A DNA stretch of 64,000 nt from assembly GCA_035575715.1 (NCBI GenBank), contig DATLXN010000001.1:1-64000 (forward strand), in the 5' to 3' direction. Below, in pieces: positions 40,044-48,367 of this stretch (positions within the stretch are counted from its first letter, which is position 1; the number at the start of each line of letters is the position of its first letter). Under the pieces are notes generated by a model. The model was given only the letters and a program-made list of their open reading frames with translations. It was not told the origin of the DNA and ran no database searches. Origin of the DNA: JACCSI01 sp035575715. Its GTDB lineage: Bacteria; Acidobacteriota; Vicinamibacteria; Vicinamibacterales; UBA2999. A program made the position numbers and the translations under genes.

Positions 40044-42860
40044 ATGCGGAACGTCTATCGCGGACTGATCGTCGCGCTGTTTGCCGTGCTGCCCGCGGCT
40101 GCGTTCGCGCAAGGCAGCATTACTGGTTTCGTCAAAGACACTAGCGGCGCGGTCCTGCCAGGCGCGACTGTTGAAGTCTCCAGCGCTGCGCTCATCGAAA
40201 AAGTCCGCACCGCGGTATCCGACGGTGCGGGCCAGTACCGCATCGTCGACTTGCCGCCAGGAAGCTACGGCGTGATGTTCACACTGCCTGGCTTTCGATC
40301 GGTGCGACGCGAAGGCATCATCCTTCAAGGCACGTTCACCGCGCAGGTCAACGGCGACCTGCAGGTCGGCGCACTCGAGGAAACCATCACCGTGACCGGT
40401 GAGACGCCGACCGTCGATGTAGTCAACAACACCTCACAATTCGTCGTCAATCGCGACATCCTCGACGCGATTCCCACACCAATCCGTAATACCCCGGCGC
40501 GCGCGCTGTTGCTGCCCGGCACCGCGGTGACGCCGTTCGTGCTTGGCCAATACAACATGAGTGTCCATGGCTCGAACACGTCCGACACCGTCATCGCCAT
40601 CGACGGCATGCGGGTCAACAACTTGTGTGGCAGCGGTCAATTCAGCGGCTTCTATATGAATGACGCGGCGATTCAGGAAGTCACCTTTACCACCGGCGCC
40701 GAATCGGCGGAAATGCAGAACGGCGGTCTGCGTATCAACAGCACGCCCAAAGACGGCGGCAACACCTTCTCAGGGACCTTCTTCGCGTATGGCGCGAAGA
40801 GCGGATTGCAGTCGGACAATCGCTCCGACGCCGTGCGGCCGTTTATCGCCAACCCGCCCGGGATTGCTTACACCTATCAGGTGAATCCCTCGTTCGGCGG
40901 GCCGATCAAACGCGACAAGCTGTGGTTTTACCTCACCTATAAGTACGAGGACAACAAAACCTACGTGGCGAGCTCGACGTTCGCCGACGGCAGTCAGGCG
41001 TTCCGCCAGGCGATGGGTAACTACAGCGCGGTCACCCGTCTGACCTGGCAGGCGACTCAACGCGACAAGTTCCGTTTCTACATCGAGAAGCAGTTCAACG
41101 GCGAGTTCTACAACGGCTTTAACACGCTGCCGACGACCACGCCCGAAGCATCGACCGACGCGTTTGGCCGCGGCTGGGTGCCACAGATGAAATGGCAGCA
41201 GACGACCACCAACAAACTCCTGCTCGAAGCCGGCATCTCCTACTACGACCAGCCCTACGAACAGAATTACACCGCGTCAGTTGGGCCGCTCGATCTCGCG
41301 CGTCTTGAACAGACGACCAACCGGTTGAGCGTCGCCGCCGGCAGCAGCATTCCGCCGTATACGAGCTGGACCAAGAGCTATAGCTCGATGGCGTCAGCCA
41401 GCTACATCACCGGTTCGCACGCGATCAAGACCGGCATGACCATGGGTTGGGGCACCAACTCGCGCCGCTTCGAGTCCAACGCCAACATCAACACCCTGGT
41501 GTTCAACAACAACAATCCGATTGCCGTCGTCGTCAGCAACGGCCCGACCGATGCGCAGCAGAAGGTCAACAAAGACCTCGGCTTCTACCTCCAGGACACC
41601 TGGACGATGAAGCGGTTGACGCTCAACCTCGGCGGCCGCTACGACCTGTTCAATGCCGAAGTCCCCGCGCAGTCGGCGCCGGCCGGCACCTGGATTGAGG
41701 CGCGCAACTTCCCCGCCATCAAGAACGTGCCGAACTGGAAGGATTGGTCGGTGCGCACCGCTGCGGTGTTCGACGTGTTCGGCACTGGCAAGACGGCACT
41801 GAAGGTGAATGCCAGCAAATACATTGCGTCGCAGGCCGCCGGATACGCCGCTAATTTCAATGGCATGACCTATTCGACGCAGACCCGCGGCTGGTTCGAC
41901 GCTGATGGCAACCGCAGCATCCTCGATGCGGCCGGGAACATTCAGTTCAACGAGGTGCTCGGCGGCACGTCGAACTTTGGTCAGATCACCAGTCGCCCCG
42001 ATCCGGATCTGAAACGCGGCTACAACTGGGAATACAACGCGGCGGTCCAGCACGAATTGATCTCGCGGCTGTCGGTGACTGGCGGATTTTATCGCCGCCG
42101 CTTCTACAACCTCGATGTCACCGACAACCTGAACTTGAGCCCGACCGAGTGGAACGCCTTTACCATTGCGACGCCAACCGACGACCGCCTGTCCACCTCT
42201 GGTCAGCCGATCACGATGTATAGCCTGAACGCCAACAAGGTCGGCACCGCCACCGATAACCTGCGCACCTTCTCGAGCATCAACACCTCGGTCTATAACG
42301 GCGTCGAGCTCAGCGCCAATGCGCGGTTCAGCAAGTTGCTGTTGTTTGGCGGCGTCACCACCGACCGGCGCGCCACCGAATCCTGTGACCAGCGGGACAA
42401 CCCAAACGGCCTGCGGTTCTGTGATGCGGTGCCGCCCTTCCGCACCACCTTCAAGATGTCCGGCGCTTATCAACTGCCCTACGACTTCCAGCTGAGTGGC
42501 ACGTTCTTCGCGACGCCGGGGCCGAGCATCAACGCCAATTACACCGTGACCGCAGCCATCGCTGGCCGCCCAATCATCGGCTCGACGGCCAACACGCCGA
42601 CCATCAGCGTCAACCTGATCCAACCGAATACGGTATTTCTCGACTACCGCAAGCAACTCGATATGCGGGTGGCGCGGACGTTCCGAATCGGGGGCTATCG
42701 GATTCAAGGGTTTGCCGATGTGTTCAACGTGCTGGATGCCGGCACGGTGCTGAGAGTCACCGAAACGTTCGGGGCGAATCCGGCGACCAACGCGTGGCGC
42801 AACCCCCTGACGATCATGGACGGGCGCTATATCCGTTTCGGCACGCAGATGAATTTCTAG
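40044..42860 (+). CDS. TonB-dependent receptor with N-terminal carboxypeptidase-regulatory domain (Oar-like)
   Basis: 938 residues. Signal peptide RNVYRGLIVALFAVLPAAAFAQ, then a CarboxypepD_reg-like beta-sandwich: ITGFVKDTSGAVLPGATVEV, YRIVDLPPGSYGVMFTLPGF. Plug domain follows: TVTGETPTVDVVNNT, and ALLLPGTAVTPF. The rest is a large outer-membrane barrel with many aromatic strands (RLTWQATQRDKFRFYI, LTLNLGGRYDLFN), ending GRYIRFGTQMNF with terminal Phe. GGAGG sits eight bases before ATG. Probably imports oligosaccharides, peptides or siderophores with TonB energy. Function of the cognate substrate is unknown. A rho-independent terminator is found 43 bases after the stop. Confidence 0.93.
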   Translation: MRNVYRGLIVALFAVLPAAAFAQGSITGFVKDTSGAVLPGATVEVSSAALIEKVRTAVSDGAGQYRIVDLPPGSYGVMFTLPGFRSVRREGIILQGTFTAQVNGDLQVGALEETITVTGETPTVDVVNNTSQFVVNRDILDAIPTPIRNTPARALLLPGTAVTPFVLGQYNMSVHGSNTSDTVIAIDGMRVNNLCGSGQFSGFYMNDAAIQEVTFTTGAESAEMQNGGLRINSTPKDGGNTFSGTFFAYGAKSGLQSDNRSDAVRPFIANPPGIAYTYQVNPSFGGPIKRDKLWFYLTYKYEDNKTYVASSTFADGSQAFRQAMGNYSAVTRLTWQATQRDKFRFYIEKQFNGEFYNGFNTLPTTTPEASTDAFGRGWVPQMKWQQTTTNKLLLEAGISYYDQPYEQNYTASVGPLDLARLEQTTNRLSVAAGSSIPPYTSWTKSYSSMASASYITGSHAIKTGMTMGWGTNSRRFESNANINTLVFNNNNPIAVVVSNGPTDAQQKVNKDLGFYLQDTWTMKRLTLNLGGRYDLFNAEVPAQSAPAGTWIEARNFPAIKNVPNWKDWSVRTAAVFDVFGTGKTALKVNASKYIASQAAGYAANFNGMTYSTQTRGWFDADGNRSILDAAGNIQFNEVLGGTSNFGQITSRPDPDLKRGYNWEYNAAVQHELISRLSVTGGFYRRRFYNLDVTDNLNLSPTEWNAFTIATPTDDRLSTSGQPITMYSLNANKVGTATDNLRTFSSINTSVYNGVELSANARFSKLLLFGGVTTDRRATESCDQRDNPNGLRFCDAVPPFRTTFKMSGAYQLPYDFQLSGTFFATPGPSINANYTVTAAIAGRPIIGSTANTPTISVNLIQPNTVFLDYRKQLDMRVARTFRIGGYRIQGFADVFNVLDAGTVLRVTETFGANPATNAWRNPLTIMDGRYIRFGTQMNF

Positions 42861-42902
42861 GCAGTCGTCGGTGGCCAGTCGCCAGTCGCCGGCTCCAGAT
42901 CG
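42861..42902. repeat. Heptamer repeat GTGGCCA / GTCGCCA-type
   Basis: Units GTCGTCG, GTGGCCA, GTCGCCA, GTCGCCG and GCTCCAG with period 7, starting one or two bases after the TonB receptor stop and running into the terminator. Confidence 0.75.
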
Positions 42903-42939
42903 GGGATCAGGCCTCATAATTGGGCTTGATCCCTTTTTT
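42903..42939 (+). terminator. Rho-independent terminator of the TonB receptor gene
   Basis: GGGATCA (42903-42909) pairs with TGATCCC (42927-42933), with partial extension of the stem by the adjacent GGCC/GGGCT bases, and is followed by six T residues. The next gene starts 20 bases further, so it should read through only from its own promoter. Confidence 0.8.
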
Positions 42940-42958
42940 GTTTCACCAAGGACCTCGA

Positions 42959-44122
42959 ATGTTGCGAACGCTCGCTCACCTTGCCGTAGTTGGTCTCGTC
43001 CTCTCGAACACGACCGAGGTGTTCGGTCAAGCCGTGTTCAGATCGGCGCTCCACGACTACCGCGTCGTCCGCGTCGCGGACGGCCTGGTGCAGCCGTGGT
43101 CGATTGCATTCCTGCCCGGTGGCGACATCCTGGTTACCGAGCGGCAGGGCCGGCTGCGCATCATTCGTCAGGGCAAGCTGTTGCCCAACGCGGTCGAAGG
43201 CGTGCCGACGCCACTGATCGATCGCCAGGCGGGGCTGCTCGAAGTCGCGCCGCACCCGAACTTTGCGACCAACCGCCTGCTCTACATCAGCTATTCCAAG
43301 CCGACCGGCGAAAAGACCGGCACCACCGCGGTCGCGCGCGGGCGGTTCGAACACGATCGCCTGACCAACGTCGAGCCGATCTTTCAGGCGGTGTCACAAG
43401 GCCTCGGACACTACGGCGGCAAGCTCGCCTTCGACAAGAACGGTTACTTGTTCATCTCGATTGGCGATCGCCAGGCGCCACCGGAAGGCAACCTCGAAGC
43501 GCATCCGTCGCAGGACCTGACCAACCATCACGGCAAGATCGTGCGGCTGCACGACGATGGCCGCGTGCCGACCGACAATCCGTTCGTCACTCGCGCCGGC
43601 GCGAAGCCGGAGATCTGGAGCTACGGTCATCGCAACGTGCAAGGCTTGACCATTCACCCCGAGACCGGTGACTTGCTCGCCAACGAACACGGCCCGCAGG
43701 GCGGCGATGAACTGAATCGCATCCAAGCCGGAAAGAACTACGGCTGGCCGATGATTGGCTTTGGCGTCAACTACCGCACCGGCCTGGCGATCCATGCCGG
43801 CACGCACCGTGAGGGCATGGAGCAACCGGCGCACGTGTGGATTCCATCGATCGGCATCTCGGGCCTGGCGGTCTACACCGGTGACAAGTTTCCGCAGTGG
43901 CGCGGCAGTCTCTTCGCCGGCGGCATGGCCGGTGAACAACTGGCGCGGCTCACGGTGACCAAGACCGGTGTCGTGCGGGAGACGCTGTTGCCCGAGATCG
44001 GGCGGATCCGCGACGTGCGGCAGAGTCTCGACGGGTTCATCTATCTGGCGGTGGACGACCGTGATGGTAAGCCGACGGGAGTGTATCGGTTGGAGCCGGG
44101 CGGGCGGACTACGGTTAGATAA
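42959..44122 (+). CDS. PQQ-dependent sugar dehydrogenase (soluble aldose type)
   Basis: 387 residues from ATG 42959, with AAGGA eight bases ahead and a signal peptide (RTLAHLAVVGLVLSNTTEVFGQ). Six-bladed propeller of the YliI/GdhB class: VADGLVQPWSIAFLPGGDILVTERQGRL, APHPNFATNRLLYISYS, FDKNGYLFISIGDR, IWSYGHRNVQGLTIHPETGDLLANEHGPQGGDEL (split here by loops; His and Arg near the PQQ site), NYGWPMIGFG and LDGFIYLAVDDRDG. Oxidises aldoses in the periplasm with PQQ and calcium. A second PQQ enzyme is encoded at 20692; PQQ synthesis genes are not in this window. Confidence 0.92.
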   Translation: MLRTLAHLAVVGLVLSNTTEVFGQAVFRSALHDYRVVRVADGLVQPWSIAFLPGGDILVTERQGRLRIIRQGKLLPNAVEGVPTPLIDRQAGLLEVAPHPNFATNRLLYISYSKPTGEKTGTTAVARGRFEHDRLTNVEPIFQAVSQGLGHYGGKLAFDKNGYLFISIGDRQAPPEGNLEAHPSQDLTNHHGKIVRLHDDGRVPTDNPFVTRAGAKPEIWSYGHRNVQGLTIHPETGDLLANEHGPQGGDELNRIQAGKNYGWPMIGFGVNYRTGLAIHAGTHREGMEQPAHVWIPSIGISGLAVYTGDKFPQWRGSLFAGGMAGEQLARLTVTKTGVVRETLLPEIGRIRDVRQSLDGFIYLAVDDRDGKPTGVYRLEPGGRTTVR

Positions 44123-44157
44123 GAGATCTTGAGATCTTCGTTCCGGTGTCTCTGTGG

Positions 44158-45144
44158 CTAGTTTTTTTCCCTGACACCTGCCGCTATTTCATAGGACCTC
44201 AGGCGCGCCGCGTGGTCGTAGATGTGCGACACGATAATCAGTTCGTCCGCCTGCGTCTGAGTCGCGAACGCGGTCATCTGCTCGGCGACCGTTGCCGGCG
44301 CGCCAACGAACGACACGCGCGTTGCCTGACCGACATTCGACGGATCGGTGTGCGGGTCGCGTTCCCATTCCTTTGACGGCGGCGGCAGTTCAATCGGCCG
44401 CCCCATGCGCAAACTCGAGAACGCGTGACGTCCCGACGAGGCGAGGAAGCGCGCCTCGTCATCGGTATCGGCGGCGACGACGTTGACGCCGAGCATCAGG
44501 TACGAGTGCTGGTTGTATTCACTCGGCTCGAAGCGGCTGCGATAGATCTCGATGGCGTCGTTCATCGCCGCGGGCGCGAAATGCGATGCGAACGCGAACG
44601 GCAAACCAAGCGCGGCGGCGACCTGCGCGCCGAATGTGCTGGAGCCGAGGATCCACACCGGCACATTGAGACCGGCGCCCGGCACCGCGCGAACCGCCTG
44701 GTCGGTGCGTGCCGCGCGAAAGTACGCGAGCACTTCCAACACGTCGCGGGGAAATTCTTCAGGGTTGCTGTCCAGCGTGCGCCGTAGCGCGCGCGCGGCC
44801 GAGGGATCGGTACCGGGGGCACGCCCCAGCCCGAGGTCGATGCGTCCCGGGAACAACGATTCCAGCGTGCCGAATTGTTCGACCACCTGCAGCGGCGCGT
44901 GGTTCGGCAACATGATCCCGCCGGCACCGACGCGTAGCGTCGACGTCCCCGCCGCGACATGACCGATCAGAACCGCCGTTGCCGCGCTGGCAATGCCCGG
45001 CATGTTGTGATGTTCGGCCAACCAGAAGCGGTGGTAGCCCCAGCGCTCCGCGTGCCGCGCAAGGTCGACGCTGTTGACATACGACTGCGCGGCGGTGCCC
45101 CCCTGGACGATCGGCGAAAGATCGAGAACCGACAGGCGGATCAT
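44158..45144 (-). CDS. LLM-class flavin-dependent oxidoreductase
   Basis: 328 residues of the luciferase-like monooxygenase fold. Typical elements: RLSVLDLSPIVQGGTAAQSY at the start, YHRFWLAEHHNMPGIASAAT (the conserved A-E-H-H segment), VGAGGIMLPNHAPLQVVEQFGTL, PGRIDLGLGRAPGTDP and VWILGSSTFGAQVAAALGLPFAFASHF. Such proteins use FMN or F420 to oxidise or reduce varied substrates; this subgroup (MsnO8/YhbW-like) is poorly characterised. The start overlaps the stop of the small gene upstream (ATGA). Oppositely oriented to the sugar dehydrogenase gene. Confidence 0.92.
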   Translation of the reverse strand: MIRLSVLDLSPIVQGGTAAQSYVNSVDLARHAERWGYHRFWLAEHHNMPGIASAATAVLIGHVAAGTSTLRVGAGGIMLPNHAPLQVVEQFGTLESLFPGRIDLGLGRAPGTDPSAARALRRTLDSNPEEFPRDVLEVLAYFRAARTDQAVRAVPGAGLNVPVWILGSSTFGAQVAAALGLPFAFASHFAPAAMNDAIEIYRSRFEPSEYNQHSYLMLGVNVVAADTDDEARFLASSGRHAFSSLRMGRPIELPPPSKEWERDPHTDPSNVGQATRVSFVGAPATVAEQMTAFATQTQADELIIVSHIYDHAARLRSYEIAAGVREKN

Positions 45145-45335
45145 TTATTGGTGGTCGACGCCTGGTAGAACACGGTGAGCCATTTGCCTTCACGTTGTGC
45201 CCAGGTTTTTCCGGTCTCGAGGCGTTGCAGTTCTGTTTCGGCCGCAGCGCGAGACGCGCTTTGGGTCGAGGCGGCGATGGCGGCCACGCCGATCACGATG
45301 ATCGTGACAGCAAGGACGACGCGTCTGGACAACAT
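45141..45335 (-). CDS. Small single-pass membrane protein of unknown function
   Basis: 64 residues. N-terminus RRVVLAVTIIVIGVAAIAASTQ is an uncleaved-type signal anchor followed by a charged periplasmic tail (RAAAETELQRLETGKTWAQREGKWLTVFYQ). Its stop codon overlaps the LLM oxidoreductase start as ATGA, evidence that it is translated. Possibly an accessory or anchor for the flavoenzyme, which is inference from position only. Confidence 0.55.
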   Translation of the reverse strand: MLSRRVVLAVTIIVIGVAAIAASTQSASRAAAETELQRLETGKTWAQREGKWLTVFYQASTTNK

Positions 45336-45425
45336 CGGTTGATGTTATCGCATCGAATCCCTGCGCCCCGGGAGCGCGTTGCGCAGCCGTCGCGGTCGGT
45401 CAGGCCTTCACGTGACGCGCGCCGG

Positions 45426-48263
45426 CTAGAACTGCAGCCGCGCACCCCATTGCACCTGCCGCGCGTCACGCGCGGTCGTGTAGGTGGCAAAACTCCCCGA
45501 CGTGATCACGCCGCTCGGGTTCTCGAAGTTCACGGTGTTGAACAGATTGTAGGCTTCGAGAAACACGGCGAAGCGTCCGCTGCTGCCGAGTGAAAACTGC
45601 TTAGTCGCGCGCAGGTCGACGACGCGGTCGCGCGCGGTGCGGGTCAGTTGTTCCATGGTGATCGGCACCAGATTCCGCGACTGACGGTAGGCGTTGATGA
45701 TCGCCAGGTTAGCCTCACTGGCGCGGCCACCGGCATTCTTGACCAAGCCAGCCGGGCGATCCTGATTGTTGCCGTCGCGATCCAAATCCGCGCCCGCGAT
45801 GACGTCCCACGGGTTGCCGGAACGCACCGAGACGATCGCCGCCAACTGAATTTGCCACGGCAACGGCGCGATCGCTGACACCGACAGCGCGTGCCGACGA
45901 TCGTTCTCGTCGAGACCGCGGTCGTCGTTGCCAAAGGTGTTGAAGGGATCGGTGCTGAAACTGGCATTGTCGTTGGTGTTGTTCGAGATCGCCTTGGCAA
46001 AGGTGTAGGAGAGCTGCCAGGTGCTGCCCTTGAAGCGCCGGCGCATCTGCGCCTGCAGCGCGTCATAGGTCGAGTCGGTCAGCGAGTTGATCAGCGTCAC
46101 CGACGAGAACTGCGGATACGGCCGCGGATTGGTCGTCAGCGGCCCCCGTGCCGGGAGGTTGGCATCGCGCCCGGTTTGCAGATCTTTTTGGACCTGATGA
46201 ATCAGGTCGATCTCGAGCGAGGTATCCCAGGGCAGCAGTTTGGCGACGCCCAGCGTTGCGCTGCGCACATACGGCAGGCTGAGATTGTCGCCGGGGAGAT
46301 AGAGCGCGCGCCCGCCCGCCGTCCGAATAAAGTCCTCCAGCGTCCGGCCGCCAAGCGCCGCGGTTTGGTCGGGATAGAACTGCAGTAGATTCGCGTTGGT
46401 CACTTCCGCCGTGTATTGATTGCTCACCACGTCGCCACGGATGTTGAACCACGGCCGATTACGTCCGGAATAGAGCCCGTAGCCGCCCCGCAATACTGTT
46501 CGCCCATCACCGCGGGAATCCCAGGCGAAACCAAAGCGCGGCTGAATGTTGTCGAGGTCGTTGCCCCGGTCGGCCTTGACCAGATTGGACAGGCCGGCGA
46601 ATTGCGGGTTGGCAATCAATTCCGCGATCAGATCGTTACTGCGCAGATTGCTATCGAAGTCGTAGCGCAAGCCCAGATTCAGCGTCAGCCGCCCCAGCCG
46701 CACATCGTCCTGAGCGAAGAAGCCCCACTCCGTGTTGCGGTAATTCTTCGTTGCCGGTCCGCTGCCGATGGTGAACTTGGTCGGCCATGTCGAGGCGTCT
46801 GAGCGGACAAACGGCCGGTCAGTGTTGAACTGCCACACCCCCGCCCCGTAATAGTCGGCGTTGTAGTTGAGGTCTTCGTAGGCCATCCGCATACCGAATT
46901 TCAACGCGTGGCGGCCGGGCGACCAAAAAAACGTGTCGTTCACCGTATAGCGACGGCGCGGGAAACCTTGCGGCAGGTTTGGCGACCGTCCGGAGGTGAA
47001 TGACGGACGGATCACCTGGCTGTCGGGAGTCAACTGGAAGCGCTGGGTATCCTGATCGAGGTACTGCACGACGACGTTGTTGAGCATGGCGCCGCCAAGC
47101 GTCCAATTCCAGCTCAGTGACACGTCGTTGAAATCGAGCGCCGTGTTTTCGGCGAGCGCATAGTTTTCGATGATGTCGTCGTTGGCGTAGAGATAACGCG
47201 TCGTGATCGCGTGCTGGGCGTTTGCCGTGTAGTCGACTTTGGCCTGCCCCAGCTTCGACCGATTGCCATTGGGATAGACGCCGTTGAACTGCCCAGCAAA
47301 CGGATTCGCCGTCGGTAGCGCGATGATCCGGACCGAATTCTGCCGGTTGTATTCCAGGGCGCCGAAAAAGAACGCCTTGTTGCGCAGGAGTGGTCCGCCG
47401 GTGGTGCCGCTCACGCGCGCTGCATCGAACGGCGGCTTGATCCTGGCAAACGCGTTCTTCGCATTGAGCTTGTCGTCGCGCCCGAAATACGACCCCTGGC
47501 CGTGCAGCTCATTGGTGCCCGAGCGGGTGACGACGTTGACGACCGCCGTGCCGGCGCGAGAGTACTCGGCATCGAACTGGTTGCGCAGGACGCGGAACTC
47601 CTGCACGGCGTCCTGGCTGACATTGACGATGGCGAATCCGTAGACCGGGTGGTCCATGATGCCGCCGTCGATCTGCATGGAATACATGCTGCGGACGTTA
47701 GTGCCGCCAAATGCCGTGTTGATGCCAAACCGGCTGTCGCCCGTGCGCGCGGGGCCGCCACCGGGCAGCAGTTGAGCGAGTCCGGCGAAGCCGCGGTTGA
47801 GGACCGGCAGCTCGGCCAGCTGCTCCTGGTTGACCACCGCCGACAGATCCGACTTGGTCGTTTCGATTTCCACCGTCGATCTGCCCACGACCTGCACGGT
47901 TTCTGACAGCGCGCCCACGGTGAGCGCAATTTTGAGATCGGCGACCTGGCCGACGGTGAGCCCGACCCGGCGCGCATCTTTGCCAAACCCCTGCAGCTCG
48001 GAAGCAACGGCGTAGGGGCCCGGCTTCAGCGCCGGGACGCGAAAGCCGCCTTGCTCGTCGGTGACCACAACGCGTTCAACGCCAGTGCCTTCGTGACGAA
48101 TCGTCACCGTCACGCCGGGCAGGATCCCACCGGAGGCGTCCGACACCGTGCCGCGGAGTTCCGCCGTCTGCGCCTGCGCCGAAAGCGGAAAGAGCAGCAT
48201 CGCCGCGGCAATCGCGATCAGGAGACGACGACCGAACAGCGGGCGGAGCGAAGACTGAATCAC
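45426..48263 (-). CDS. TonB-dependent receptor with carboxypeptidase-regulatory domain
   Basis: Start chosen at GTG 48263 because GGAGG is five bases upstream; a longer frame to 48302 is open but lacks a site. About 945 residues. Signal peptide (RRLLIAIAAAMLLFPLSAQAQ), then LRGTVSDASGGILPGVTVTI and GGFRVPALKPGPYAVASELQGF (regulatory beta-sandwich), plug segments TVQVVGRSTVEIETTKSDLS-like (interrupted by loops) and VVNVVTRSGTNELHGQGSYF, then barrel strands to the terminal RQVQWGARLQF. Oar-like receptors are typical of Acidobacteriota with many copies per genome. Divergent from the acylase gene and likely expressed separately. Confidence 0.93.
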   Translation of the reverse strand: MIQSSLRPLFGRRLLIAIAAAMLLFPLSAQAQTAELRGTVSDASGGILPGVTVTIRHEGTGVERVVVTDEQGGFRVPALKPGPYAVASELQGFGKDARRVGLTVGQVADLKIALTVGALSETVQVVGRSTVEIETTKSDLSAVVNQEQLAELPVLNRGFAGLAQLLPGGGPARTGDSRFGINTAFGGTNVRSMYSMQIDGGIMDHPVYGFAIVNVSQDAVQEFRVLRNQFDAEYSRAGTAVVNVVTRSGTNELHGQGSYFGRDDKLNAKNAFARIKPPFDAARVSGTTGGPLLRNKAFFFGALEYNRQNSVRIIALPTANPFAGQFNGVYPNGNRSKLGQAKVDYTANAQHAITTRYLYANDDIIENYALAENTALDFNDVSLSWNWTLGGAMLNNVVVQYLDQDTQRFQLTPDSQVIRPSFTSGRSPNLPQGFPRRRYTVNDTFFWSPGRHALKFGMRMAYEDLNYNADYYGAGVWQFNTDRPFVRSDASTWPTKFTIGSGPATKNYRNTEWGFFAQDDVRLGRLTLNLGLRYDFDSNLRSNDLIAELIANPQFAGLSNLVKADRGNDLDNIQPRFGFAWDSRGDGRTVLRGGYGLYSGRNRPWFNIRGDVVSNQYTAEVTNANLLQFYPDQTAALGGRTLEDFIRTAGGRALYLPGDNLSLPYVRSATLGVAKLLPWDTSLEIDLIHQVQKDLQTGRDANLPARGPLTTNPRPYPQFSSVTLINSLTDSTYDALQAQMRRRFKGSTWQLSYTFAKAISNNTNDNASFSTDPFNTFGNDDRGLDENDRRHALSVSAIAPLPWQIQLAAIVSVRSGNPWDVIAGADLDRDGNNQDRPAGLVKNAGGRASEANLAIINAYRQSRNLVPITMEQLTRTARDRVVDLRATKQFSLGSSGRFAVFLEAYNLFNTVNFENPSGVITSGSFATYTTARDARQVQWGARLQF

Positions 48264-48367
48264 GGTGACCTCCGGGGAAAGGCGAGAGTCGAGGATGCGC
48301 ATTCTATCACCCGGGCCAGCATCACATCTGTGCCATCATGCGGCTCACCAATCGCATGGGGTCGAGC

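Noticed and set aside
41394..42917. 507-residue open frame opposite the TonB receptor
   Set aside because: Runs entirely antisense to a well-supported receptor; composition (Arg/Gly/Val/His-rich) and lack of motifs match an antisense shadow.
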